Positions 9,402-17,083 of a stretch of DNA of 64,000 bases are shown here, one piece after another. The stretch covers positions 1 to 64,000 of the forward strand of contig DUOX01000002.1 of assembly GCA_012838665.1 (NCBI GenBank), written 5' to 3'. This stretch comes from Clostridiales bacterium (GTDB lineage Bacteria; Bacillota; Clostridia; Oscillospirales; Oscillospiraceae). The position numbers and the translations under genes are program-made. The notes below the pieces were generated by a model. That model did not search any database, was not told the DNA's origin, and saw only the letters and a list, made by a program, of their open reading frames with translations. The first letter of the stretch is position 1; every line of letters starts with the position of its first letter.

Positions 9402-10622
9402 TCAGGCTTTCGGGGATTTTTCAGGTTGATTCGTTTTGGGTTTTTTTATGACTTTTTTGCGGCGGTTCTTGTTATTTGGCCTCTTCTTTTCAGTCTTTTC
9501 GCTCTCCCTGGCTTTGGGCTGGGCGCCTTTTTTGCCCTGGGATTTCTGCGCTCCCTGAGCTTTTGTCTCCTTTTGATTCTGGTTTTTTGCCTTGCGGCTT
9601 TGCTGCTCTCCCGCTTTTGCTCTACTCCGGCTCTTTTTGGAGCTTTTTTTCTTTGCGGGGGCAGGTGTTTCAGGAGTTTCTTCCGGAATATGATCATCCA
9701 CCAGCAGCATGGGCATCTCCCAGGGGTCCATTTCAAATTCAGATTCCTCTTCTTCCATCTTGGGTACAATCTGCAGCACCGAGGGCAGAGGTTCGCCCTC
9801 CTTGGGCCTGCCGCCGGGAACAACGGCAACCTCATCCATACTAAACGTCCTGAGAACGGGCTCTCCCGTACTGTCAATGTTCACCTTTACCGTCTGGCGG
9901 AGCAGATTAACCTGAATAACGTTGCCATAACCCAGGGGAGTTTCCACAAATGCGCCGTTTTTGGGGGCATTTTTAACCAATTCCTCATAGGCCTCATGCT
10001 CATAGCGCAAGCAACACATGAGCCGGCCGCAGGCTCCCGATATCTTTGTGGGGTTCAGTGACATTGATTGAATTTTGGCCATTTTTGTTGACACAGGCTG
10101 GAATTCATCCAGGAACTGGCTGCAACAGAAGGGACGGCCGCATATGCCCAGTCCGCCTAACATCTTTGCCTCGTCCCGGACTCCTATCTGCCGCAGCTCT
10201 ATGCGTGTTCTGAACACCGAAGCCAGGTCCTTTACCAATTCTCTAAAATCTACCCGCCCGTCGGAGGTGAAGAAAAACATTATCTTGCTGCCTTCAAAAT
10301 TGTACTCCACATCCACCAGTTTCATGTCTAAACCGTGTTCTGCAATTTTCTTAAGGCAGATTTCAAAGGCCTCTTTTTCCTTGGCCTTGTTGTTTTCCGC
10401 TACACGGAGGTCCTCCTCCGTGGCTACCCGTATAACAGGGCGCAGGGGTGGGACAATGCGGTCTTCCGGCACACTGTGGTTGCCCTTAACACACTCGCCA
10501 ATCTCCAGGCCTTTGGAAGTCTCCACAATGACCTGTTGCCCCTGGCTCAGCTCCAATCCGGAGGGGTCAAAATAGTAAACTTTCCCACTGCTTTTAAATC
10601 TTACGCTTACAACTTCTATCAA
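9402..10622 (-). CDS. ricT: RicT (YaaT), PSP1-domain regulatory protein with long basic tail
   Basis: PSP1-domain protein. In Bacillus the RicT-RicA-RicF complex carries iron-sulfur clusters and influences RNase Y and sporulation or biofilm control. The cysteine-rich core GLGICGRPFCCSQF and SGACGRLMCCLRYE is intact. I prefer the TTG start at 10622 because GGAGG lies 8 nt upstream and the product then begins IEVVSVRF, like family members; an ATG 9 codons upstream (10649) has no good site. The last ~100 residues are a Lys/Gln/Arg-rich disordered tail absent from the roughly 275-residue Bacillus protein. It follows holB directly. Confidence 0.92.
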   Translation of the reverse strand: MIEVVSVRFKSSGKVYYFDPSGLELSQGQQVIVETSKGLEIGECVKGNHSVPEDRIVPPLRPVIRVATEEDLRVAENNKAKEKEAFEICLKKIAEHGLDMKLVDVEYNFEGSKIMFFFTSDGRVDFRELVKDLASVFRTRIELRQIGVRDEAKMLGGLGICGRPFCCSQFLDEFQPVSTKMAKIQSMSLNPTKISGACGRLMCCLRYEHEAYEELVKNAPKNGAFVETPLGYGNVIQVNLLRQTVKVNIDSTGEPVLRTFSMDEVAVVPGGRPKEGEPLPSVLQIVPKMEEEESEFEMDPWEMPMLLVDDHIPEETPETPAPAKKKSSKKSRSRAKAGEQQSRKAKNQNQKETKAQGAQKSQGKKGAQPKARESEKTEKKRPNNKNRRKKVIKKPKTNQPEKSPKA

Positions 10623-10675
10623 AATTTTTTCCTCCATTGATTCGTTCATGGCGACAATTGCATTATTCCGTAAAT

Positions 10676-11473
10676 TTAGCGTCGTTTATCGGACTCCCGC
10701 GCGATGCCGCTTACCGCCAGCATGCCGAAAACATGTTTAACTCCAACATTCATATTAAGGTAGTTTTCAGCTTTTTTCATGAGCTCCGCCATAGCAATAA
10801 TATCGCCGCGGCTGAAGCCCAAATCCTGCTCTCTGCCGCAGAGCATATCCGTTAGCAATTGACCAGCACAAAAAACAAATTCTCTGGCCTGGCTGTTGTC
10901 CATGCCTTCATTTGCCATGCAAAAACCAAGAAGCTGGGGCATGTTTCCCGACGCGGCCAGACTCAGATACTCCCGGGCCAGGGCCGCGGTCTCCTCATCG
11001 GCGGCCGGGGCGTCGTTGTTAAGGGACAGCTCCACACAGCGGGAGCGGACGGTATCCAGCAGAGAACCGGCGTTATCCGTACACAGAATAAAGACGGCGG
11101 CGGCCGGAGGCTCCTCCAGAATCTTTAACATGGCATTCTGCGCGGGGACGTTCATATCTCCCGCATCCCTAATAATATATACCTTTTTTTCAGCCTCATT
11201 AGGCAAAACCTGCGCGTCTGCAATAATATTGCGTATCTGCCCCACATATATTTCCCTGCGCTGTTTTCCCTTGTCGTCTGTCTCCTTTTGCACCGTAATC
11301 ACATCGGGATGTATGTCGGAAGCCGCCTTTCGGCAGTGCCGGCACAACCCGCAGGGCCGCTCCCCGGCATTGGAGCAGACAATAGCGGCGGCCATTCTCC
11401 GGGCTCTTCCGTTGCGCTCCTCCTCCGAGGGGGAGGCGACAATATATGCGTGGGATAAATTCTCTCTTCTCAT
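10676..11473 (-). CDS. holB: DNA polymerase III delta-prime-like clamp-loader subunit
   Basis: Clamp-loader component that helps place the sliding clamp on DNA. At 265 residues it is shorter than typical delta-prime (about 320). The zinc-binding cysteine cluster is visible (CSNAGERPCGLCRHC, residues about 34-49), followed by the AAA+ core (VYIIRDAGDMN, AMLKILEEPP and a sensor-like VRSRCVEL). No Walker A lysine motif is seen, as expected for delta-prime. Its start ATG overlaps the TGA of a 20-codon upstream ORF (ATGA) and has no obvious ribosome-binding site of its own. In many Firmicutes tmk precedes it; here it does not. Confidence 0.9.
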   Translation of the reverse strand: MRRENLSHAYIVASPSEEERNGRARRMAAAIVCSNAGERPCGLCRHCRKAASDIHPDVITVQKETDDKGKQRREIYVGQIRNIIADAQVLPNEAEKKVYIIRDAGDMNVPAQNAMLKILEEPPAAAVFILCTDNAGSLLDTVRSRCVELSLNNDAPAADEETAALAREYLSLAASGNMPQLLGFCMANEGMDNSQAREFVFCAGQLLTDMLCGREQDLGFSRGDIIAMAELMKKAENYLNMNVGVKHVFGMLAVSGIARESDKRR

Positions 11474-11532
11474 AACTTATGAAACTTAGCGTCCAAAATT
11501 ATCACTGCTGCGGAGGCGTTACTTCTGGCCAT
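11470..11532 (-). CDS. Short leader ORF (20 aa) coupled to holB
   Basis: ATG at 11532, preceded by AGAGAGG with 10-nt spacing, opens a 20-codon frame (MARSNASAAV then IILDAKFHKL). Its TGA overlaps the holB ATG. It lies about 26 nt after the predicted transcription start of the holB promoter. No homology is recognised. Since holB lacks a good site of its own, the likely role is to load ribosomes onto holB. It could also be chance. Confidence 0.5.
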   Translation of the reverse strand: MARSNASAAVIILDAKFHKL

Positions 11533-11564
11533 TTAGAATATACCTCTCTGTAATATTTATAATC

Positions 11565-11593
11565 ATTTTACCTTTCCGTAATGTTTTCGTCAA
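11565..11593 (-). promoter_or_regulatory. Sigma-A type promoter of the holB-ricT operon
   Basis: On the minus strand, TTGACG (11588-11593) and TAAAAT (11565-11570) are separated by 17 bp. Transcription would start near 11558, just upstream of the 20-codon leader ORF. Confidence 0.75.
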
Positions 11594-11632
11594 TGGGCAG
11601 ATTACACGCGGCATAAACAACTTCCGGAAAAA

Positions 11633-11673
11633 CAAACAGAAGGGAACCCCTTTTTGGCGGCTCCCTTCTGTTT
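11633..11673 (-). terminator. Rho-independent terminator after acpP
   Basis: A 12-bp stem (AAACAGAAGGGA with TCCCTTCTGTTT on the minus strand) is followed by GTTTTTCC. It closes the rpmH-to-acpP transcription unit. Confidence 0.8.
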
Positions 11674-11701
11674 AATAATATTTTCAGCTTTATCGAGAGG
11701 C

Positions 11702-11929
11702 TCACACCAATTTTTCGATAAATTCCACCACTTGACGGACCGTATAAAGCTCGCTAACGCTTTCACTGGTGATAACAATACCGAATTCCTCTTCGATGGA
11801 CATAATGAGCTCCACCAAATCCAGTGAGTCAGCCCCCAAATCCTCGATTATATTGGTATCCAAGGTAATTCGATCCTCGCTTATCTCCAGCTGTTCTGTC
11901 AAAAGCCGTCTTATCCGATTGAAAACCAT
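11702..11929 (-). CDS. acpP: Acyl carrier protein
   Basis: Carrier of growing acyl chains in type II fatty-acid synthesis. The 75-residue acidic helical protein has the phosphopantetheine site Ser35 in GADSLDLVEL. The ribosome-binding site GGGAGG is well placed. It lies 66 bp after jag with no terminator between, so it is probably the last gene of the rpmH operon. The association is less common than acpP beside fab genes, so it may be a second ACP of the genome (inference). Confidence 0.93.
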   Translation of the reverse strand: MVFNRIRRLLTEQLEISEDRITLDTNIIEDLGADSLDLVELIMSIEEEFGIVITSESVSELYTVRQVVEFIEKLV

Positions 11930-11995
11930 ATTTTTTCCTCCCTCAATATTGCAGTTTTATATGCTCACGTCAGCGGGGAATGATCGGGATCGGAA

Positions 11996-12667
11996 TCATT
12001 TCCACTCTTGGCTTTTGGGCCTGGTGCCTTTAGCCTTGGATTTATCGTAAGATATCACAATACGGCGGTTTGGCTCCGTCCCCGTTGAGGAAGTGCTGAC
12101 TCCCTCAAAGTTCTGCAAGGCAGTGTGGATAATATGGCGCTCATAGGAATTCATAGGCTCCAGCGCCATACTGCGGCGGTATTTCACAACCTTTGCAGCC
12201 ATTTTTTCTGCCAGGCGTACAAGGGATTCCTCCCTCTTGCTGCGATAGTTCTCCGCGTCTACGCTTATGTGCGTGCGCTTTTCCGCACCGCGGTTTATCA
12301 CGTAATTTGTGAGATGCTGAATGGCATCAAGGGTTTCGCCCCTGCGTCCGATAACGACACCCATATTCTCGCCGCTGAGATTAACCATAAGGCTGCCGTT
12401 CTCGCGCTCGCTTATTTCGATGTCAGCTCGGATGTCCATATGCTCCAGCAGGCCCTCGATAAATTTCCTTGCCTTCTCCTCTTTTTCGTCTCCCACCTTG
12501 TAAAGAATCCTAACCACAGCGGGAGTGGCGCCGATACCAAGAAAGCCGGATTTTGCCCGCTCGACAATTTCAACGGAAACCTCATCCCTGTCGAGACCAA
12601 GTTGCCTAAGTGCGGAGGCAACAGCCTCTTCCTCGGTCTTGCCGGTAGCTTCAATTGATTTTATCAT
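11996..12667 (-). CDS. khpB: Jag/KhpB RNA-binding protein
   Basis: SpoIIIJ-associated protein, a KH and R3H RNA-binding protein linked to cell elongation and division in Gram-positives. Three domains are read in order: Jag-N (MIKSIEATGKTEEEAVASAL region), KH with the GRRGETLDAIQ loop, and R3H (LEPMNSYERHIIHTAL). The 223-residue length is normal. It lies 22 bp after yidC as usual. Confidence 0.95.
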   Translation of the reverse strand: MIKSIEATGKTEEEAVASALRQLGLDRDEVSVEIVERAKSGFLGIGATPAVVRILYKVGDEKEEKARKFIEGLLEHMDIRADIEISERENGSLMVNLSGENMGVVIGRRGETLDAIQHLTNYVINRGAEKRTHISVDAENYRSKREESLVRLAEKMAAKVVKYRRSMALEPMNSYERHIIHTALQNFEGVSTSSTGTEPNRRIVISYDKSKAKGTRPKSQEWK

Positions 12668-12689
12668 ATAAATTATCTCCCGTTACTGC

Positions 12690-14024
12690 TTATAAATCGT
12701 TGCTGTCGTCGTCTTGGTAGGACTCGATATGGTCCACATTTTCACCTTCATTGTAACTATCTTCAAAACCAGCAGGATTGACGGTCTCTGGCGCGGAACC
12801 AGTAGCATTGGCTTCTAAATCCATGGTTGGAGCCTCTTTCGATTCAGCTTCTGCCACTTCGGCCGTTTCAGCAGCCTCCTGGGCCCTCCCAGGTTTTTTA
12901 AAGCGGTCAGGATCATAAGCCCTGCCGCGGGCATAGGGGCGGTCTCCCACCTGGGAAGCAGGTTTTCCTTCATCCTTTTTAGGCTTTTTGCTGGCTATAC
13001 GCTCCTCTTTAAGTGCCTTTTGTTTGGCCTGGATTTTGCGTTTACTGGTGTTGGGGTTGCGGGTGGAGGCGCCCTGAGCGCGAAGTCTTTCCGTCTCTTG
13101 GCGCTTGCGCTCAATTTCAGCCTCTTTGGCCTTTTCCCGCTCCAGCCTTTCCGCTTCCTCGATGTCCAGAATCCTGTTATAGTGCCTTGTGAGCATCATG
13201 TCCTGGATCATTGTAAATACGTTGCTGCAAATCCAGTAGATACCCAGCGCGGCGGGCATGACAAAGCCAATCCAGAGTGAAATCAGAGGCATGGTCAGCA
13301 TCATCGACTTGGTGTTAGCCTGCTGGTCAGGGGTCTGGGGATTTGTCTTTGCGCTGATTTTCATGGAAAGATAGGACAAAAGGGCAGAGATTATGGGTAT
13401 AAGGAACAGTCCCAGTGCAGGTAGCCATTCGGCTGTGTTGCTCCAGTCAACTTTCAGGAAAAAGTTCCATTGGGGCTTAACGCCCAGGTCAAGTCCAAGA
13501 AATCCGAAGTCAATATCCAGAACTTCAGGGACGATTGCCTTTATCTGGTCGTAGTGCTGGTGTATCAGCTCTGTCAGGGCGATTTCATGATAGGCATCAA
13601 CCTTTGCCGGTATTTCATAAACGCCCATTGAAACGAATTTATTCGTTATCAGATCCACCTGTTCGGCGGCAAGACCCATCATTTTGGTGAGGGGCTGGCG
13701 TATTACGCTGTAAAGAGCTATGAGTATGGGAAAGGGAATCAGAGACCAAATACAGCCCGACAGCGGATTGATCTTCTCCTCCTTGTAAAACTTCGCAACT
13801 GCCTCCTGATATTTCTCTTTGTTGCCCTCATACTTTTTCTCCAGTTCCTTGAGCCTTGGATTCAAGCGCGTCACGCGCATCATGCTCCGCTTGCTCTTCA
13901 TCTGGAAGGGCAAGAGGATAAGCTTTACGATAAGAGCAAAAAGTATAATGGCAATACCGTAATTGCCTGATAATTCATATAGCTTCAGGAGCAGCCACGA
14001 AAATGGTGCTGTAATTATTGACAT
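12690..14024 (-). CDS. yidC: YidC/Oxa1 membrane protein insertase with long C-terminal tail
   Basis: Inserts and folds membrane proteins with or without Sec. The five-segment core is read from residue 15 (LYELSGNYGIAIILFALIVK region) to about 270 (GIYWICSNVFTMIQD). There is no lipobox in the N terminus. The last ~165 residues form an unusually long tail: first a Lys/Arg-rich coiled segment, then an acidic end. Basic tails in YidC2-type proteins contact ribosomes. A GGGAG site lies 8 nt before the ATG. It follows yidD after 32 bp. Confidence 0.95.
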   Translation of the reverse strand: MSIITAPFSWLLLKLYELSGNYGIAIILFALIVKLILLPFQMKSKRSMMRVTRLNPRLKELEKKYEGNKEKYQEAVAKFYKEEKINPLSGCIWSLIPFPILIALYSVIRQPLTKMMGLAAEQVDLITNKFVSMGVYEIPAKVDAYHEIALTELIHQHYDQIKAIVPEVLDIDFGFLGLDLGVKPQWNFFLKVDWSNTAEWLPALGLFLIPIISALLSYLSMKISAKTNPQTPDQQANTKSMMLTMPLISLWIGFVMPAALGIYWICSNVFTMIQDMMLTRHYNRILDIEEAERLEREKAKEAEIERKRQETERLRAQGASTRNPNTSKRKIQAKQKALKEERIASKKPKKDEGKPASQVGDRPYARGRAYDPDRFKKPGRAQEAAETAEVAEAESKEAPTMDLEANATGSAPETVNPAGFEDSYNEGENVDHIESYQDDDSNDL

Positions 14025-14056
14025 ACAGGTACTCCCATCCTTTGTGTTTCCCGCTG

Positions 14057-14269
14057 CTAAGGAACGGGATCATATAAATCACCTCTGTGAAAGGGGTGGC
14101 ATTTTAATATGCGCTTTAGGGTCAGCCATGTACCCTTTGCGGCCCCGTACTTTTCAAGGGCCTGCAACGCATATTCGGAACATGTCGGGATAAACCGACA
14201 GCTTGGCTTCGTTATGGGTGAGACGTGCCTGCGATAAAATCTCACTAAAGCGATAAGAAGCTTTTTCAT
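14057..14269 (-). CDS. yidD: Membrane protein insertion efficiency factor YidD
   Basis: Small membrane-associated protein (70 residues) that assists YidC. The family motif RFYRRHVSP followed by [11 protein letters not shown] is intact. I start at the ATG 14269 (MKKLLIALV), which gives the normal family length; an in-frame upstream extension to 14308 is open but not conserved-looking. Gene order rnpA-yidD-yidC is the standard one. Confidence 0.93.
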   Translation of the reverse strand: MKKLLIALVRFYRRHVSPITKPSCRFIPTCSEYALQALEKYGAAKGTWLTLKRILKCHPFHRGDLYDPVP

Positions 14270-14383
14270 TGTAATGACCATTCCTTCCACAGCGCCTAAA
14301 TGAGACAATCAAAGGAAACGGCCATGTTATGGCGCATCATGTCGGGTGCCGGCAGTTGTCCGGCATAAGAAAAGGCACTGAGT

Positions 14384-14740
14384 TCAGCTTTTGTCCTGCA
14401 CCGCGCCAGAAAGAATACCCAGCTTTTCGCAGGCGGTTAGGAAAGCTTTTTCAAGCTCCCAATAGGTAGAATAACGGCTCCTGGCCCGGGCTACCAGGAC
14501 AATATCAATACCCCGGCGAAGCTTCGTCTCGTTTGTCCGGTAAATCTCCCTGAGACGGCGGCGCACACGGTTTCTGTGTACCGCTTTGCCGATTTTATTG
14601 CTGACCGTGATGCCAATTTGATTGTATTCCCGCCCATTTTTCCTGTAATAAACCACCATTATGGGCGTGGCGGCGCTTTTTCCCTTGGAGTACAGGCGTC
14701 GAAACTCGTAGTTATTTTTAAGAGAAGAACTAAATTTCAA
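14384..14740 (-). CDS. rnpA: Ribonuclease P protein component
   Basis: Basic protein subunit that supports RNase P RNA in 5' tRNA processing. The 118 residues contain the signature VSNKIGKAVHRNRVRRRLRE. It lies about 85 bp after rpmH. Confidence 0.96.
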   Translation of the reverse strand: MKFSSSLKNNYEFRRLYSKGKSAATPIMVVYYRKNGREYNQIGITVSNKIGKAVHRNRVRRRLREIYRTNETKLRRGIDIVLVARARSRYSTYWELEKAFLTACEKLGILSGAVQDKS

Positions 14741-14824
14741 CTGACCTCACCCCATGACCGTAGTTTTCCTAAAGCTGTGCTGGCAGCTTGTCCGAAAACC
14801 TGGAAAGAAAACCTTTGCTTGCCT

Positions 14825-14959
14825 CTAGTGAGTGAGCCTTGCGCGGCCCTTTGCCCTGCGGCGAGCCAATACTTTGCGGCCGTTGCGAGTAGACATTCTC
14901 TTGCGGAAACCATGCTCCCTTTTGCGCTGGCGTTTCTTGGGCTGATAGGTACGAAGCAT
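14825..14959 (-). CDS. rpmH: 50S ribosomal protein L34
   Basis: A 44-codon frame reads [18 protein letters not shown] and ends [11 protein letters not shown], an exact L34 pattern. ATG is at 14959 and TAG at 14825-14827. The site AAAGGCAGG precedes it. Longer frames over this stretch on either strand are shadows. It is the first gene of the rpmH-rnpA-yidD-yidC-jag cluster. No dnaA is found upstream. Confidence 0.97.
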   Translation of the reverse strand: MLRTYQPKKRQRKREHGFRKRMSTRNGRKVLARRRAKGRARLTH

Positions 14960-15104
14960 TATCCATGCACCTGCCTTTCATAGTAATAATTTGCCCCAAC
15001 CGGTTCCGGCAAAAGGGGCATACTCAACTGCGGCTGGAGCCGCAGTAGTTGGCAATATAATTGTAGGTAGTTTTTAGGGCGGCCATACATGCCGCTAGCA
15101 AGTC

Positions 15105-15134
15105 ATTATATATTAAATAAATTACCTATGTCAA
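15105..15134 (-). promoter_or_regulatory. Consensus sigma-A promoter of the rpmH operon
   Basis: On the minus strand, perfect TTGACA (15129-15134) and TATAAT (15105-15110) are separated by 18 bp. This is one of the strongest promoters in the window, fitting ribosomal-protein expression. The start is expected near 15098. Confidence 0.88.
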
Positions 15135-15270
15135 CTCTTTTCCGCTGGTCATGCGGCAAAAGGCCAAATGCCGCTGCCGCCCGGATAAAAAGATTTAAGT
15201 TCTATTATTTTAAACTGAAGCGTCACAATATAAATAATATATTCCTTTTAGTAAGAAATTTAGGGAACCT

Positions 15271-15320
15271 TGACAAAAACTGCAGCACGTTCCAGCTCGA
15301 GGCCGGCCTGTGCCGCAGTT
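15271..15320 (-). terminator. Rho-independent terminator after thiT
   Basis: Minus-strand stem AACTGCGGCAC/GTGCTGCAGTT (11 bp with one G-U) followed by TTTTTG. It separates thiT from the rpmH promoter. Confidence 0.65.
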
Positions 15321-15345
15321 ATTATTGACTTTTTCTTTGCCAAAG

Positions 15346-15915
15346 TTAAGCCGCCAAATCCTCTCTCTTAATGTACTTTCTCAGAGGATGGGACAGCGCG
15401 GCGCCCGCAACAATCACTATCACGGTATTGGGCAGCATATAGGTGCTGTTGTAGAGGAGGGAATAAATCCAAGTGTTGGTCATGGTCAGGTTCATGAACT
15501 CCTCTGGCATATACTGGGCATAAATGGTAATCCCGCTTACAAAGTGCACGGCAAACCTCACCAGGCAGCCTACAAGCCCGCCGCTGACAAGGCCCCACTT
15601 CCGGTTTTTAAAGAGCCCGGCAAAGCCTACGGCCATGTAGGCGACGGAATAGTCCAGCACCATGGACTGCCAGTTAACCGCAAATCCCGCCGCGAAAAAA
15701 TACTTCAGGGCACCGAAAATCAAACCAGCCCCCAAGCCCCAGCCCAGACCCCAGCGAACCGCAAACAGCACAAGGGGTATCATGACCAGGTCAATGGAGC
15801 CGCCAAAACCGCCGAAAGACATGCCGATGGGAATCTTTATGTAGCTTAGGACAAGGGCCATGGCTACAAATACGGCGCCCTCACATACGCATCTTAAAAC
15901 CCTTTTGGTTGACAT
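15346..15915 (-). CDS. thiT: Thiamine ECF-transporter S component ThiT
   Basis: Substrate-binding membrane subunit for thiamine that works with a shared ECF energizing module. The 189 residues form about six hydrophobic segments. Motifs typical of ThiT are read: GGSIDLVMIPLVLFA and the C-terminal YNSTYMLPNTVI. A TPP riboswitch with its own promoter lies directly upstream, which independently supports thiamine as substrate. No ecfA or ecfT lies next to it. Confidence 0.94.
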   Translation of the reverse strand: MSTKRVLRCVCEGAVFVAMALVLSYIKIPIGMSFGGFGGSIDLVMIPLVLFAVRWGLGWGLGAGLIFGALKYFFAAGFAVNWQSMVLDYSVAYMAVGFAGLFKNRKWGLVSGGLVGCLVRFAVHFVSGITIYAQYMPEEFMNLTMTNTWIYSLLYNSTYMLPNTVIVIVAGAALSHPLRKYIKREDLAA

Positions 15916-15943
15916 AATATCCTCTGCCTTTCCCGGTGCGGAT

Positions 15944-15975
15944 AAAAAAACCGCACCATAATAAATACGGTGCGG
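15944..15975 (-). terminator. Riboswitch-controlled terminator before thiT
   Basis: Minus-strand stem CCGCACC (15969-15975) with GGTGCGG (15951-15957), followed by seven T. The same 7-mers recur in the aptamer and just before thiT, giving mutually exclusive pairings. Confidence 0.8.
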
Positions 15976-15992
15976 AAAAATACCAATTTATG

Positions 15993-16098
15993 TGTCCCTA
16001 CGCCGGCATTACCCGGATCAGGTTCCGCACCTCTCGGTGCAGGGGTCCGGAGCTTCAATTAGCTCCATCTCAGCCGGGAAAACCCGGCACCCCCCCTA
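15993..16098 (-). ncRNA. TPP riboswitch (THI element) controlling thiT
   Basis: On the minus strand the conserved TPP aptamer segments appear in order: GGGGTGCC, GGCTGAGA, GACCCCTGCACC, GAACCTGATCCGGGTAATG and GCCGGCGTAGGGA. It is followed by a terminator hairpin and thiT. High TPP should favour termination. Confidence 0.96.
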
Positions 16099-16111
16099 TT
16101 TCATTGAGAAC

Positions 16112-16140
16112 ATAATATACCAGCCATTATTTTTTGTCAA
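16112..16140 (-). promoter_or_regulatory. Sigma-A promoter of the thiT riboswitch transcript
   Basis: TTGACA (16135-16140) and TATTAT (16112-16117) on the minus strand with a 17-bp spacer, just after the galU stop. The start near 16105 falls directly before the aptamer. Confidence 0.85.
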
Positions 16141-16153
16141 CGGTCTGTTTCCA

Positions 16154-17041
16154 TTAACTGCGGCAGTTATACGCCAGTTCAGCGGCCTTGTCCAATATAA
16201 ACTGGCGCAGCCAGGGCCCGGATTCCTCGTTTTCCAGGGCAAAATCTATTGTGGCCTCCAGAAAACCCTTGAGGTTTCCCGTATCATACCTGCGGCCTTC
16301 AAACTCAACGGCAACCATGCGTTCCTTCCGGCAAAGCTCTTTCAGAGCGTCGGTAAGCTGGATTTCCCCTCCATGGCCGGGGGGAGTGCGCTCCAATATA
16401 TCAAAAATGGAGCTGGTAAGCACATAACGGCCCAGAATTGCAAAGTTTGAGAATTTTTCCCCGGGCCCGGGTTTTTCGTTCATATCGTGAACCGTGTAAA
16501 TACGTCCGTCAAGAGGACTCAGTTTCAGGGATGAATATTTTGAAATCTGGCTGTCCTCCACCTGCTGAGTGCCCACGCAGCTGCAGCCGTATTTTTCCGA
16601 AGCCGAGATAAGCTGGGCCAGAACAGGGGTTTTTGATTTCATTACATCGTCTCCCAGCAGGACGGCAAAGGGCTCCTTCCCCACAAAGTTCCTGGCTCTC
16701 CAGACGGCATGGCCCAGGCCTTTGGTCTCCTTCTGCCGGACATAAAAAATATTGCACAGGTCCGCGCAGCGGCGAATGGTGGCCGCCTCCTGCTCCTTTC
16801 CGGAACGCAGAAGGCGCTCCTCCAGCTCCGGGTGGTAGTCGAAGTAATCGTCCATGGCGGACTTGGCCCGGTTTGTGACTATCAGGATATCCTCTATTCC
16901 GGCGGCGGCGGCCTCCTCCACAACATACTGGATTACCGGCTTGTCCACCAGAGGCAACATCTCCTTCGGCACCGTCTTGGTGGCAGGTAGCATACGAGTC
17001 CCCAGCCCTGCCGCGGGGATAACAGCTTTTCTGACTTTCAT
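16154..17041 (-). CDS. galU: UTP-glucose-1-phosphate uridylyltransferase
   Basis: Makes UDP-glucose for glycolipids, polysaccharides and envelope polymers. The nucleotidyltransferase signature VIPAAGLGTRMLPATK is at the N terminus, followed by KPVIQYVVEEA and GDDVM. I chose the ATG at 17041 (MKVRKAVIP) because AGGAGGG lies 8 nt upstream; the frame extends six codons further but without a site. It lies 43 bp after queT with no terminator between, so they are probably cotranscribed. Confidence 0.96.
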   Translation of the reverse strand: MKVRKAVIPAAGLGTRMLPATKTVPKEMLPLVDKPVIQYVVEEAAAAGIEDILIVTNRAKSAMDDYFDYHPELEERLLRSGKEQEAATIRRCADLCNIFYVRQKETKGLGHAVWRARNFVGKEPFAVLLGDDVMKSKTPVLAQLISASEKYGCSCVGTQQVEDSQISKYSSLKLSPLDGRIYTVHDMNEKPGPGEKFSNFAILGRYVLTSSIFDILERTPPGHGGEIQLTDALKELCRKERMVAVEFEGRRYDTGNLKGFLEATIDFALENEESGPWLRQFILDKAAELAYNCRS

Positions 17042-17083
17042 CGGAGAAACCCTCCTCATTTTTCTATATTATCTAAATCCAGC

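Larger units (their letters stand above)
14960..15345. other. Intergenic region: rpmH leader and promoter, thiT terminator
   Basis: No gene is seen. It holds the rpmH promoter (15105-15134), a leader hairpin (9-bp stem ACTGCGGCT/AGCCGCAGT around 15029-15048) in the roughly 140-nt rpmH leader, and the thiT terminator (15271-15320). No DnaA-box cluster is evident, although rpmH is often origin-linked. Confidence 0.7.

Noticed and set aside
9315-10061. 248-codon hydrophobic plus-strand frame opposite ricT
   Set aside because: It is the complement of the Lys-rich RicT tail, which produces Phe/Leu-rich shadows; no site and no family resemblance.
14769-14999. 76-codon minus-strand frame across rpmH
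   Set aside because: The true gene in another frame is L34 (14825-14959), recognised residue by residue.
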